Source of the DNA: Neobacillus muris | GTDB taxonomy: Bacteria > Bacillota > Bacilli > Bacillales > Cytobacillaceae | Assembly: GCF_943193175.1 (NCBI RefSeq) | Contig: NZ_CALPDF010000021.1 | Coordinates: 1-64,000, forward strand | Reading direction: 5' to 3' | DNA length: 64,000 bases | Part shown: piece after piece, positions 56,097 through 63,430 of the stretch | How positions within the stretch are numbered: position 1 is the stretch's first letter | Layout: each line of letters opens with the position of its first letter | The notes under the pieces: model-generated | Databases searched by the model: none | Seen by the model: the letters and a program-made list of their open reading frames with translations, nothing else | Told to the model about the DNA's origin: nothing | Translations under genes and position numbers: made by a program

Positions 56097-57824
56097 ATGA
56101 TAAATGCCCAATCAATGAGTAATTCATTACAAGACATTGAAATAGATTCTCTTTCGGATTCTTCTTATTTAAGTGCTGAAAGTATAATAATTGCAAAGGA
56201 AAACTTAATAAATGATCCATTGCTAAAGTGCGGTGCTTTTGAGGATGATGAATGGGTCTTTTTTAGAATTAGTAATTCTGACGGAAGGATCCGTAATTTT
56301 AATTTCAGGGAACTCAATAATTACGAAAATCGTAATTATTTACCCAAAGATTTTAAATTAATGGTTAAGTGTTGGATTACGGATTTAATAAAAAAACATA
56401 AACCGGGTACGGTAGCTGGTTATTATGCTGCTTTTATGAAATTTTTAGAACAGTCTAATGGGCTGGACCCATCTTTGATTGATGAAACAATAAAATGGAT
56501 TAACTCTACTAATTCATTAAAAAATAAATATAAATTAACTATGATATCCGTTGTTTTAAATTTCATGGATTATACAGATATTTTTGTAGGAGAATTATTT
56601 ATTCCATCTTTACTTAATCTAAGGAGGAAGATTAAGGTAAAAAAGAAAATACGTGTACTTCCACCTTCTAAAGATATTTTAATTTTTTCTAAATGTCTTG
56701 ATGATTATTATTTTGAACTAAAGTCTAATACTAATACTACTTCTGAAATGTCAAGTAATGAAGCTCGTTTTATGCCAATTATTATTTGGTGGAAAATTAC
56801 AACAGTTATACCAATACGTCCATCAGAATTTTGTGATCTAGAAAGGAATTGTATTTTTGAGGAAAAAGGTAATTATTACTTACGACTCCCAAGACATAAA
56901 TACCCGAAAAACCACCCAAATGTTATTGATACTGTTAGAATTGATAAAAAGTTATACGAAGTTATTCAATCATATATTATAAAAACCAACAGTTTCGGAA
57001 ATTCAGTAACACTCATATCATATAATTCAATATTAAAAACTAGTTCTCCTTTTGAAAGACAAGTTATGGCGAGACAAAAAATTAATACCAATATATTCAA
57101 TCATTCTGAGTTGTATAATCTACTAATTGATTTTTATCAGAAAATAGTATTTGAAAAATATAAATTTCCAATAAAAACCTCAAATATGCTTAAACCTAAT
57201 GATTCAAGACATATAGCTATCTTTTCTTTAGTTATGCAAGGAATATCTCCAATTGAGATTGCTAGACTAGCAAATCATAGAACAATTTCTATGCAACTAA
57301 ATTATGCTCATCATACAGAATATTGGATAGATTCTGAGGTCTTTTCTTTATTAAAGAAATTTAAGTTTACTCAAAAATCTCCACCTATAAAAAAGGGGTT
57401 GGTACTAAACAAGGATAGTACTATAGCTCTTGCCGCTCATATTCCAAATGATTTAAAAATCAAGGCTTTAAGCCCTCCTACTACACCTTATTGGAAAAAA
57501 CCTTTAAGGGAGATAGGCTATTGCTCAGATAAACAACAACGCTGTGAAACTGAAGACTGTATTTTTTGCAGCCATTGGAGATCATCCTATGAGGAATTAA
57601 TTAAAAAAAAGGAAATAATAAAGAATAAAATCCAAGATAGAAAAAGAAACATTGATGAACTTGTTACCTTTATCACTAATCTTCATTCAATTATGCTATC
57701 TGATGAATTATCTCGAACTCATCCAATTAATCTCTCAAAGCTAAAATCTGCTAAATTTCAAATTAAAGAGTCAATTAATGAGATAGTAGATTTAAAATTA
57801 CTGGAGGAAATAAATTATGAGTAA
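56097..57824 (+). CDS. Tyrosine recombinase-like protein 3 of the quartet
   Basis: About 575 residues. The catalytic domain shows TTVIPIRPSEFCDLE (Arg), a basic hairpin, NDSRHIAIFSLVMQGISPIEIARLANHRTISMQLNYAHH (Arg, His, Tyr). Asn takes the place of the first His of the usual HxxR box. A C-terminal cysteine group (CSDKQQRCETEDCIFCSHW) is followed by a coiled coil, as in Tn554 TnpB-type proteins. The ATG at 56097 follows AAAGGAAG, 14 bp after the previous stop. Confidence 0.78.
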   Translation: MINAQSMSNSLQDIEIDSLSDSSYLSAESIIIAKENLINDPLLKCGAFEDDEWVFFRISNSDGRIRNFNFRELNNYENRNYLPKDFKLMVKCWITDLIKKHKPGTVAGYYAAFMKFLEQSNGLDPSLIDETIKWINSTNSLKNKYKLTMISVVLNFMDYTDIFVGELFIPSLLNLRRKIKVKKKIRVLPPSKDILIFSKCLDDYYFELKSNTNTTSEMSSNEARFMPIIIWWKITTVIPIRPSEFCDLERNCIFEEKGNYYLRLPRHKYPKNHPNVIDTVRIDKKLYEVIQSYIIKTNSFGNSVTLISYNSILKTSSPFERQVMARQKINTNIFNHSELYNLLIDFYQKIVFEKYKFPIKTSNMLKPNDSRHIAIFSLVMQGISPIEIARLANHRTISMQLNYAHHTEYWIDSEVFSLLKKFKFTQKSPPIKKGLVLNKDSTIALAAHIPNDLKIKALSPPTTPYWKKPLREIGYCSDKQQRCETEDCIFCSHWRSSYEELIKKKEIIKNKIQDRKRNIDELVTFITNLHSIMLSDELSRTHPINLSKLKSAKFQIKESINEIVDLKLLEEINYE

Positions 57825-58518
57825 CCATTCTGGAAGGAAAACAAAACTAACCGAAGAAGAGGTAAAGGAACTCATCTATCTCTACAAAGGGGAAAGAAAG
57901 AATCACGGTAAAGTTGAGTATAAAGAAATGTATTTATTTAATAAGGAACTAGTCAATCAAGGTAGATATCCTAAATCTGCCGGGGAAGACTTTTGGAGGA
58001 AGGAAGGTCGGCTTGGCAGGAAAATTATCGATCAAACGAATAAGGCATTTTCAAATGAAATATCAGTTTCATCCAAATTAAGTGACAGTATTCCTAATTT
58101 TACTGATATTGTTCAAAAATATTATGATAATAAGGATGAATTAATTAAAGTTTTACTTATACATGAACGTAGATATTATCAAAATGTTAAACAAAGAAAA
58201 CACCTTGAAGGAAAAATTCAAAATTACCAATCTAAGTTAGAAATTACAGAAAAACGCCTAGACTATATTCAGGACCTCCTTTTTAAGTTACTTCGTTACA
58301 GTTCAAATAAAGAGGTACCTTTGCTTAACCTACTCGATACCAGAAATAAAAGCCAAACTATAATTGTTAAAAAAGCACTTGAAGGGATTTTTAACGAACC
58401 AACCGATTTTTACAAGTGGTATGAACAAATGAAGTCAACGAATGAAGACAAAAAAGATAATGTAGTACCATTAAAAAGTGAAAGATCATTGGCAGATGAT
58501 AATGAAGATATTTTTTAG
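57817..58518 (+). CDS. Small coiled-coil protein 4 of the quartet
   Basis: A 233-residue basic protein. The N-terminus has a helix-turn-helix-like stretch (LTEEEVKELIYLYKGERKNHGKVEYKEMYLFNKELV), and residues ~110-155 form a coiled coil (RRYYQNVKQRKHLEGKIQNYQSKLEITEKRLDYIQDLLFKL). It overlaps the third recombinase gene by 8 bp. Its position and shape recall TnpC of Tn554 and GmtX, accessory proteins that help integration; no sequence identity is claimed. Confidence 0.7.
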   Translation: MSNHSGRKTKLTEEEVKELIYLYKGERKNHGKVEYKEMYLFNKELVNQGRYPKSAGEDFWRKEGRLGRKIIDQTNKAFSNEISVSSKLSDSIPNFTDIVQKYYDNKDELIKVLLIHERRYYQNVKQRKHLEGKIQNYQSKLEITEKRLDYIQDLLFKLLRYSSNKEVPLLNLLDTRNKSQTIIVKKALEGIFNEPTDFYKWYEQMKSTNEDKKDNVVPLKSERSLADDNEDIF

Positions 58519-58588
58519 TTCATAGAAAGCAGAATTTTTGTTACTAAAATAGAAATTCGTATTATTTGTTGAGAGAAGAGGGATTTAA

Positions 58589-58915
58589 ATGCCGAATAGA
58601 CTTAACATGAAAATCTTTGTTTATAATGTATCTGAAGGAGAATTGATTGAAGGAAATCCAGAACAAGTAAGGTCTTATGTAGAAGATGTTTTTGAGGAAT
58701 ATTATGGCTTTAAACTATTCCTTCAAGCAGAGGTTGATAATGGAGAATTTAATCTTTTATTGAATAAATCTGCTAATAAATTGAATAATGAACAACAAAA
58801 AGTTGTTGATAATATATTCTGTTATAGACCACTACTAGGGAATCAATCAATGATAAATAAAAAGCATACTGAAAATCTCGAAAAGGCCTTATTCCTCTAT
58901 TTTGATTTTAAATGA
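58589..58915 (+). CDS. Hypothetical protein
   Basis: A 108-residue acidic protein (MPNRLNMKIFVYNVSEGELIEGNPEQVRSYVEDVFEEYYGFKLFLQAEVDNGEFNLLLN...). GAGAAGAGGG precedes the ATG. It follows the quartet by 70 bp in the same direction and may be cargo or an accessory gene. I recognise no domain. Confidence 0.6.
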   Translation: MPNRLNMKIFVYNVSEGELIEGNPEQVRSYVEDVFEEYYGFKLFLQAEVDNGEFNLLLNKSANKLNNEQQKVVDNIFCYRPLLGNQSMINKKHTENLEKALFLYFDFK

Positions 58916-59244
58916 CTTATATAAGAATTATAACTGGCTGTTCCAATCCTCCTTTTGGTAATAAATGGTTATATATAAAAGATTTTATAATCATAAACAG
59001 CTAGCTCGTTTTTGTTGAAGTAACCTGTTTTTATTATCTTTTGACTTTACATAAAAAAACAATTATTAATCTCTTCAATTGATGGCAAATAGGAAACAGA
59101 ACATTGTCGGTGTTAATTACCACAATCAAAAACGAGGCGAATTCCTTCTTTCTGGATACGCTATTCACCATACGTTGTTTATTCTGCCGGTTATTTTTTC
59201 AGATATCTGGATATCTAGCTATCTCAGATATCTCAATTTTTCTA
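58916..59244. other. Gene-free stretch before the FRG transposon
   Basis: No supported gene was found. An open frame at 59079-59273 has no ribosome binding site and runs into the transposon end. Near 59201-59233 the palindrome AGATATCT occurs twice with related copies between, so a hairpin is possible. Confidence 0.4.
59240..59244. repeat. Left target site duplication TTCTA
   Basis: TTCTA lies directly before the TG tip at 59245 and is identical to 62055-62059 directly after the CA tip. Confidence 0.75.
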
Positions 59245-59334
59245 TGAGTATTGCGGACAGTTTGAGCCAGTAGTGCGGAGTTTTGGGCCACTGAATGCGA
59301 ATGTTTGAGCCAGTATTTGCGGAACAGAGAGCCA
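59245..59334 (+). repeat. Left end repeat array (four units)
   Basis: Units end in GAGCCA, GGGCCA, GAGCCA and GAGCCA at 59269, 59290, 59312 and 59334; each begins with TGCG. The array is 90 bp, exactly the length of the right-end array, and matches it in inverted orientation. Confidence 0.85.
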
Positions 59335-59492
59335 TCTCTATTGTTCTGTAATAATTAGCGTAAAACTATTGTCTGCCACCATTGACTTTAACTTTACAGT
59401 CCATGCTAGCAGCTCCACTGCGGCTCGGACTCACTTCATTAAAAAGCGGTTCTGCGGTTGTTACGATTACGGCCACAAAAATGTATCATTTC

Positions 59493-59552
59493 TGTCATGT
59501 TTTTTACCAGTAGTTGCCACGGATTTTACCACTTGATATCATGCATTTACCA
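59493..59552 (+). repeat. Inner left repeats ending in TTTACCA
   Basis: Three more units end in TTTACCA at 59509, 59531 and 59552, again 22 and 21 bp apart. The middle unit, TGCCACGGATTTTACCA, has a near-copy in inverted orientation at the right end (61927-61944). Confidence 0.65.
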
Positions 59553-59579
59553 ATAGTTTAATGTAAATTTAAAGTTAAA

Positions 59580-59619
59580 AAGCCTAATCCTCCTTAATTA
59601 TCATCGAAGAATTAGGCTT
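59580..59619 (-). terminator. Terminator of the FRG gene
   Basis: AAGCCTAAT and ATTAGGCTT form a 9-bp stem; on the minus strand it is followed by TTTAAC. Confidence 0.65.
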
Positions 59620-59666
59620 ATGATTATTGAAAAGTATCGTTTTACTGCGCAGGTAATGAGTTAATA

Positions 59667-61652
59667 TTAAATTTCAAACTCTTCGGTATAGCTTACCGTT
59701 GGTCCTATACCGGTTCTATCTACATATTTACCTTTTAAGTTCTCATACTCTATTCCTGCTTTAAGTACAAATTCTTTATTTTGAACTGAAGGAATGGCAA
59801 GTGAAATATCTAAATTATACTTTCCATTTTCGAACCCGGTACCTTCTTTACCAAGTCTACCAAAATCAAATCGTCCATTTTCCACTAACGACTTATTCTG
59901 AGCCAATAGTAAACCATTAGGGTTTCTCAAGGAAATCATCAGTGATGCCTCATCAAAGAGATTAGTCGTTCCCCTTATATTCACTGTATTGTCGCTGTTT
60001 CGGTAAATATCAAGATTAAAATTAACATCCAAGCCATCAGGATTTAGTGGTATTGTTTGTTTATATTGATATTCTTTTCTTTTTATTTTTTCAGGATCAA
60101 ATTCATTGTACTCGTCATCTGAAAGATTAATGGTCTTCTTCCAATATGGTGCATATTCCTTTATTCTATCAAAATGTAACTTAGCATCCTTAATACAATT
60201 TGAAATCTGGTATCTTCTAGCACGTGAATTTAATCCTTCTTTTTTCAGCCACAAGACCAGATTATCCAGATGCAAAGCTACTTCTTGAAAATTGTTCAGG
60301 TATTTACTAAATTCATCATTTCTTGAGTGCCCATAATCACCGAAGTTTAGAAAGAATTTAGTAATTACACTTGCATTATCAAAAGCATACAATTCTAATT
60401 CCTTCATGTCCCCACTCTCAAATACACTTAACATATATTTATAGTGGGGTTCTAAATCTTCAAATGTTTTCATGTTTAGAGTAAAAAGAATTTTATCATC
60501 TACAAGGACATACTCATCATAATAATCTGCCATTGTACTATAGGATTTCTCGAAGCGCCATATATAGCCTAACTCATCTAACTCCCCAATAAAGTGTGGC
60601 TTAAATCTAGGATCTAATGATTCTCTAATCCATTGGCCTCTTATCATCCAGTTTCGCATAATATAGTCATCGCCATTCTTTGCAATATAGACCCATACAA
60701 CATCGTTTGTCCTTCTATATTGTTCAATGATCTGAATTCCAATATGTTTTACTTCCTCAATGCGCAGAACTTTATTTAATACTGCCACGATAGAGCAGCG
60801 TCTAGCACCTACATGAGAAATATCTTCTACTTCATGAATGTTATATGTATCCTCCAGATTAAAATCTACTTTTTTATATTTTTCCTTCAAATAATCAGCA
60901 ACCGAAGGAAACTCTGGATATATCGTTGTCTCATTAATATTATACTTTTCATCCAATTCTTTTTTAACTGCTTGTTTATATTCAAAAGGAATTCTTATAA
61001 CCATTGTAGGTTCAATTGAATCAAGGGGTAATACAGACTTCTTTATCTCTTTTCCTATTACTTCATTACCGCAGATTGCAAAAGTTCCCTTCTGGCAAAA
61101 TAACCTTTGATTAGATTTTTGCAGTTCTATGGAGTGTTTTATAAATGCACCTTCTGATGCAAATTCTAATATTTCATCTTCTGTTATACTCTTCGAATAG
61201 TATTCTAGATAGGAACTTTTTATCCCATCAATTTCAGGTGATTCTAATGTTGCAAGGAGTGACAATAGCTTAATTCTCTTATCATTTAAGGAAAGCTCTG
61301 GCTGAACAAATACATATACATTCCCATGTGATTCGCTATCAATTTTTTGCACTGCGAAAAAAAGCGCTACTAATGGGTCAATTGTCAAATCTACAAGTCT
61401 TGTTGGAATTCCATAATGTTGCATTTTAGATAAGCGCTCAATCGGAGAGATTAGATCCTCAAACTCAACCGTTTTCATTTTTAAAGTTTCTCTGTAGATG
61501 GCGCTTTCATTCATTGTGTATCCTGAGTCCCTTGAAACACTCGATGTGATACTTTTATATTCTTCTGATTGACCTCTATAGAAGACATTATTATAAATAT
61601 CGTAACGCGACAGCTTTTTCAAATAATCATCAACAGTATTAACTTGCTCCAT
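59667..61652 (-). CDS. FRG-domain protein, sole cargo of the transposon
   Basis: A 661-residue protein. The FRG domain is at about residues 15-115: NNVFYRGQSEEYKSITSSV supplies the Phe-Arg-Gly-like YRGQ motif, and KMQHYGIPTRLVDLTIDPLVALFFAV is the second conserved block. Residues ~270-500 are unrecognised, and the last ~120 residues (NVNIRGTTNLFDEASLMISLRNPNGLLLAQ...) look like a beta-sandwich. FRG proteins are common beside phage-defence genes, so a defence role is plausible but not shown. GAGGGGATTAG precedes the ATG. There is no membrane segment. Confidence 0.8.
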   Translation of the reverse strand: MEQVNTVDDYLKKLSRYDIYNNVFYRGQSEEYKSITSSVSRDSGYTMNESAIYRETLKMKTVEFEDLISPIERLSKMQHYGIPTRLVDLTIDPLVALFFAVQKIDSESHGNVYVFVQPELSLNDKRIKLLSLLATLESPEIDGIKSSYLEYYSKSITEDEILEFASEGAFIKHSIELQKSNQRLFCQKGTFAICGNEVIGKEIKKSVLPLDSIEPTMVIRIPFEYKQAVKKELDEKYNINETTIYPEFPSVADYLKEKYKKVDFNLEDTYNIHEVEDISHVGARRCSIVAVLNKVLRIEEVKHIGIQIIEQYRRTNDVVWVYIAKNGDDYIMRNWMIRGQWIRESLDPRFKPHFIGELDELGYIWRFEKSYSTMADYYDEYVLVDDKILFTLNMKTFEDLEPHYKYMLSVFESGDMKELELYAFDNASVITKFFLNFGDYGHSRNDEFSKYLNNFQEVALHLDNLVLWLKKEGLNSRARRYQISNCIKDAKLHFDRIKEYAPYWKKTINLSDDEYNEFDPEKIKRKEYQYKQTIPLNPDGLDVNFNLDIYRNSDNTVNIRGTTNLFDEASLMISLRNPNGLLLAQNKSLVENGRFDFGRLGKEGTGFENGKYNLDISLAIPSVQNKEFVLKAGIEYENLKGKYVDRTGIGPTVSYTEEFEI

Positions 61653-61926
61653 CTAATCCCCTCACTTTTATTTTATAGAACTTTCGTTAAGTAGTCACCT
61701 TCTAATACACTTATTACCTTAACATAAATATCCTATTTTCGATCCGACTAGTTTTTTTACAATCTGGCTTGTTTATTGAAAACCTATCACTTATGAATAT
61801 AACTTAATTACTTTAGGGTACATTCTTCCGTATAAGAATTTATATGTTGGCAGTATCAAGTCTACTACGCAGCATTAGAATGCATCCTAGTTGTATAATG
61901 TCCATCAATTACAGAGAGGTATTCAG

Positions 61927-61944
61927 TGGTAAAATTCATAGGCA
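61927..61944 (-). repeat. Inner right repeat
   Basis: Read on the minus strand this is TGCCTATGAATTTTACCA, close to the inner left unit at 59515-59531. Confidence 0.55.
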
Positions 61945-61964
61945 GTAATTATGTTACTAATAAG

Positions 61965-62054
61965 TGGCACTCGACTCCGCAAGTGGTGGCTCTATTTTCT
62001 GCAATCGGTGGCTTAAAACTACGCATAAATGGCTCATTTCATTCGCAATAATCA
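61965..62054 (-). repeat. Right end repeat array (four units)
   Basis: On the minus strand the units end in GAGCCA, AAGCCA, GAGCCA and GTGCCA with the same 25/21/22/22 spacing as the left array. The tip reads TGATTATTGCG. Confidence 0.85.
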
Positions 62055-62059
62055 TTCTA
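62055..62059. repeat. Right target site duplication TTCTA
   Basis: TTCTA follows the right tip directly and equals the left flank at 59240-59244. Confidence 0.75.
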
Positions 62060-62065
62060 TATACA

Positions 62066-62191
62066 TTAGCTAAGCTCTAAAATTAGTTTATTATTTTTGG
62101 GTGGTCTAATCAGACCATTATCTCCAATCTCTGAAAACAACTCATAATGTTCAGAAAGCTGCAAATTAAAAAAGAGTAGATGATATGGCAC
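62066..62191 (-). pseudogene. Short coding remnant
   Basis: A 41-codon open stretch on the minus strand ends in LFSEIGDNGLIRPPKNNKLILELS and a stop 12 bp before the transposon tip. A second fragment in another frame lies near 62225-62286 (NEWIEQPLNGTWRGYELA). Together they look like pieces of one decayed gene. No family is recognised. Confidence 0.35.
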
Positions 62192-62303
62192 CTACCCATT
62201 AATTTAATAAGTATAACCCTATTATTTTGCCAACTCATACCCTCTCCAAGTGCCATTTAATGGCTGTTCTATCCATTCATTTTTATTTTTTTTGCAAAAA
62301 AAA

Positions 62304-62428
62304 TTAGATTTTCTCTTCTTGCTCTCCGCAATTCTTACATTCAAAAACAACATCTTCATGAAAAGTACAGTTAATTTCAATAGCTGTACTCACACATGAT
62401 TTACATCAAATTTCTCTAAATATTCCAT
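62304..62428 (-). pseudogene. Frameshifted copy of the small Zn-ribbon gene
   Basis: The second half reads CKSCVSTAIEINCTFHEDVV and then FECKNCGEQEEKI, closely similar to the intact gene at 63228-63359. Compared with that copy, 7 bp are missing just before the first CxxC, so the ATG at 62428 (MEYLEKFDVNHV) runs into a TGA. It is a broken duplicate. Confidence 0.7.
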
Positions 62429-62484
62429 GCAAATAACCTGCTTAGCTTAATTTTATGGATCTACTGCACGCTGTCTAATTTCAA

Positions 62485-62748
62485 TTACCTTTTAAATCCT
62501 TCTGGTTTAATTTTAAAGGAATTTACTATCTCTTCTAAACAATCTTCGCAGAGGTCAAAATTCCATTCTTCCATGTCGAATTTGCTTCCATATCCAAAAC
62601 TGCATGAAAAGGATTGAAATTCCGCTGCTTCCCATTCTTTCTGGTAATCTTCGCTAGTTATTTTTTTGGTTTTACCACACTTATTACAAGTAACAGATTT
62701 CAGTTCATATTCCCTTACTTTCTTTTCGACTAATTCATATTCTCTCAT
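62485..62748 (-). CDS. Zn-ribbon-type hypothetical protein
   Basis: An 87-residue protein with two CxxC pairs, CNKC near residue 21 and CEDC near residue 70, 48 residues apart. The C-terminus (FDLCEDCLEEIVNSFKIKPEGF) is typical of small zinc-binding proteins in phages and islands. AAAGGA lies upstream of the ATG. Function unknown. Confidence 0.65.
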   Translation of the reverse strand: MREYELVEKKVREYELKSVTCNKCGKTKKITSEDYQKEWEAAEFQSFSCSFGYGSKFDMEEWNFDLCEDCLEEIVNSFKIKPEGFKR

Positions 62749-62917
62749 TTAATTTAGTCATCCTTTACATCTCAATATGTGTATATTTACTTTTTCACTT
62801 CTTAAACATTTTAAATCATTTTTCGCTTTAAAAATCAACGGAATTAACTGTAAAGTCTAGAAATATAATGGTTTTCTTTCTGGACAATTATTCCTTTATT
62901 GAATTTCTTAATAAAAT

Positions 62918-63106
62918 TCACGATTCTATCGTTACAGACTTTTCACATTTTGGGCAGATCAGTACCTTTGCATTTTCAATAGTTTGATTTCCTATTTTTA
63001 TAGTTTGGATAGAATGAGATAGCTCGGAATTACATCTAAAACATTTATTGTGGGTTATTTGATAATTCCGAGCATACTTCCAAAAAATATAATCATTACA
63101 TTTCAA
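62918..63106 (-). CDS. Small Zn-ribbon hypothetical protein
   Basis: A 62-residue protein with CFRC (~22-25) and CPKC (~52-55), spaced as a zinc ribbon. It starts at a TTG behind AAGGTGA. It is one of a group of small cysteine-pair proteins at this end of the element. Confidence 0.6.
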   Translation of the reverse strand: MKCNDYIFWKYARNYQITHNKCFRCNSELSHSIQTIKIGNQTIENAKVLICPKCEKSVTIES

Positions 63107-63165
63107 ATAGTATCACCTTCATTGGTTATACAAATCAGCATAAAGCAATAACAAAGCTAATATAC

Positions 63166-63192
63166 AAAAAACGCTGCATATCAGCGTTTTTT
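63166..63192 (-). terminator. Terminator of the 63228 gene
   Basis: AAAAAACGCTG and CAGCGTTTTTT form an 11-bp stem ending in T runs on both strands. Confidence 0.8.
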
Positions 63193-63227
63193 ATACTTAA
63201 CTATAATATTCTTACTCCATTTGTAAA

Positions 63228-63359
63228 CTAAGTTATCTTCTCTTCTTTTCCGCAATTTTTACACTTAAAGATAACATCTTCATGAAATGTGCAGTAAATA
63301 TCAATTTCAATACTCCCACAAGATTTACAAATAACATCAAATTTCTTTAATTTAACCAC
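63228..63359 (-). CDS. Very small Zn-ribbon protein (intact copy)
   Basis: About 43 residues: VKLKKFDVICKSCGSIEID, then IYCTFHEDVIFKCKNCGKEEK. CKSC and CKNC form a zinc ribbon. The GTG at 63359 is well spaced from AAAGG; a TTG at 63365 is the alternative. A frameshifted duplicate lies at 62304-62428, and a strong terminator follows this copy. Confidence 0.65.
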   Translation of the reverse strand: MVKLKKFDVICKSCGSIEIDIYCTFHEDVIFKCKNCGKEEKIT

Positions 63360-63430
63360 TTTCAAATACCTTTCTAAGTTCTAGATTACCTTTTTGTTAG
63401 TAAATACAAAATAGGTTATGGCACTATTTA

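Larger units (their letters stand above)
59245..62054. mobile_element. Transposase-less transposon carrying an FRG gene (2810 bp)
   Basis: Both tips begin TGA-(G/T)-TATTGCG when read inward, giving TG...CA termini. Each end has four repeats of TGCGnAnnnnnnGAGCCA type with identical spacing (25, 21, 22, 22 bp), and a 5-bp direct repeat (TTCTA) flanks the unit. This pattern fits transposons of the IstA/TnsB/MuA kind (IS21 or Tn7-like families), whose transposases bind several ~22-bp sites per end. Inside is only one gene, the FRG protein, so movement would need a transposase supplied from elsewhere. Confidence 0.85.

Noticed and set aside
52002..58518. Direct assignment to Tn554 or Gamma-Mobile-Trio
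   Set aside because: Gene number and lengths differ, the Tn554 target is radC, and sequence identity could not be tested here.
59201..59233. AGATATCT palindromes as a regulatory or recombination site
   Set aside because: They are short AT-rich palindromes without a link to any gene or to the transposon ends; kept only as a note in the gene-free stretch.
59079..59273. 64-codon open frame on the plus strand
   Set aside because: It has no ribosome binding site, poor codon pattern, and runs across the transposon tip and first repeat.
59245..59334. Repeat array as a CRISPR
   Set aside because: Units are 21-22 bp, degenerate and adjacent without unique spacers, and are mirrored at the other end of a mobile unit. 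No cas genes are near.
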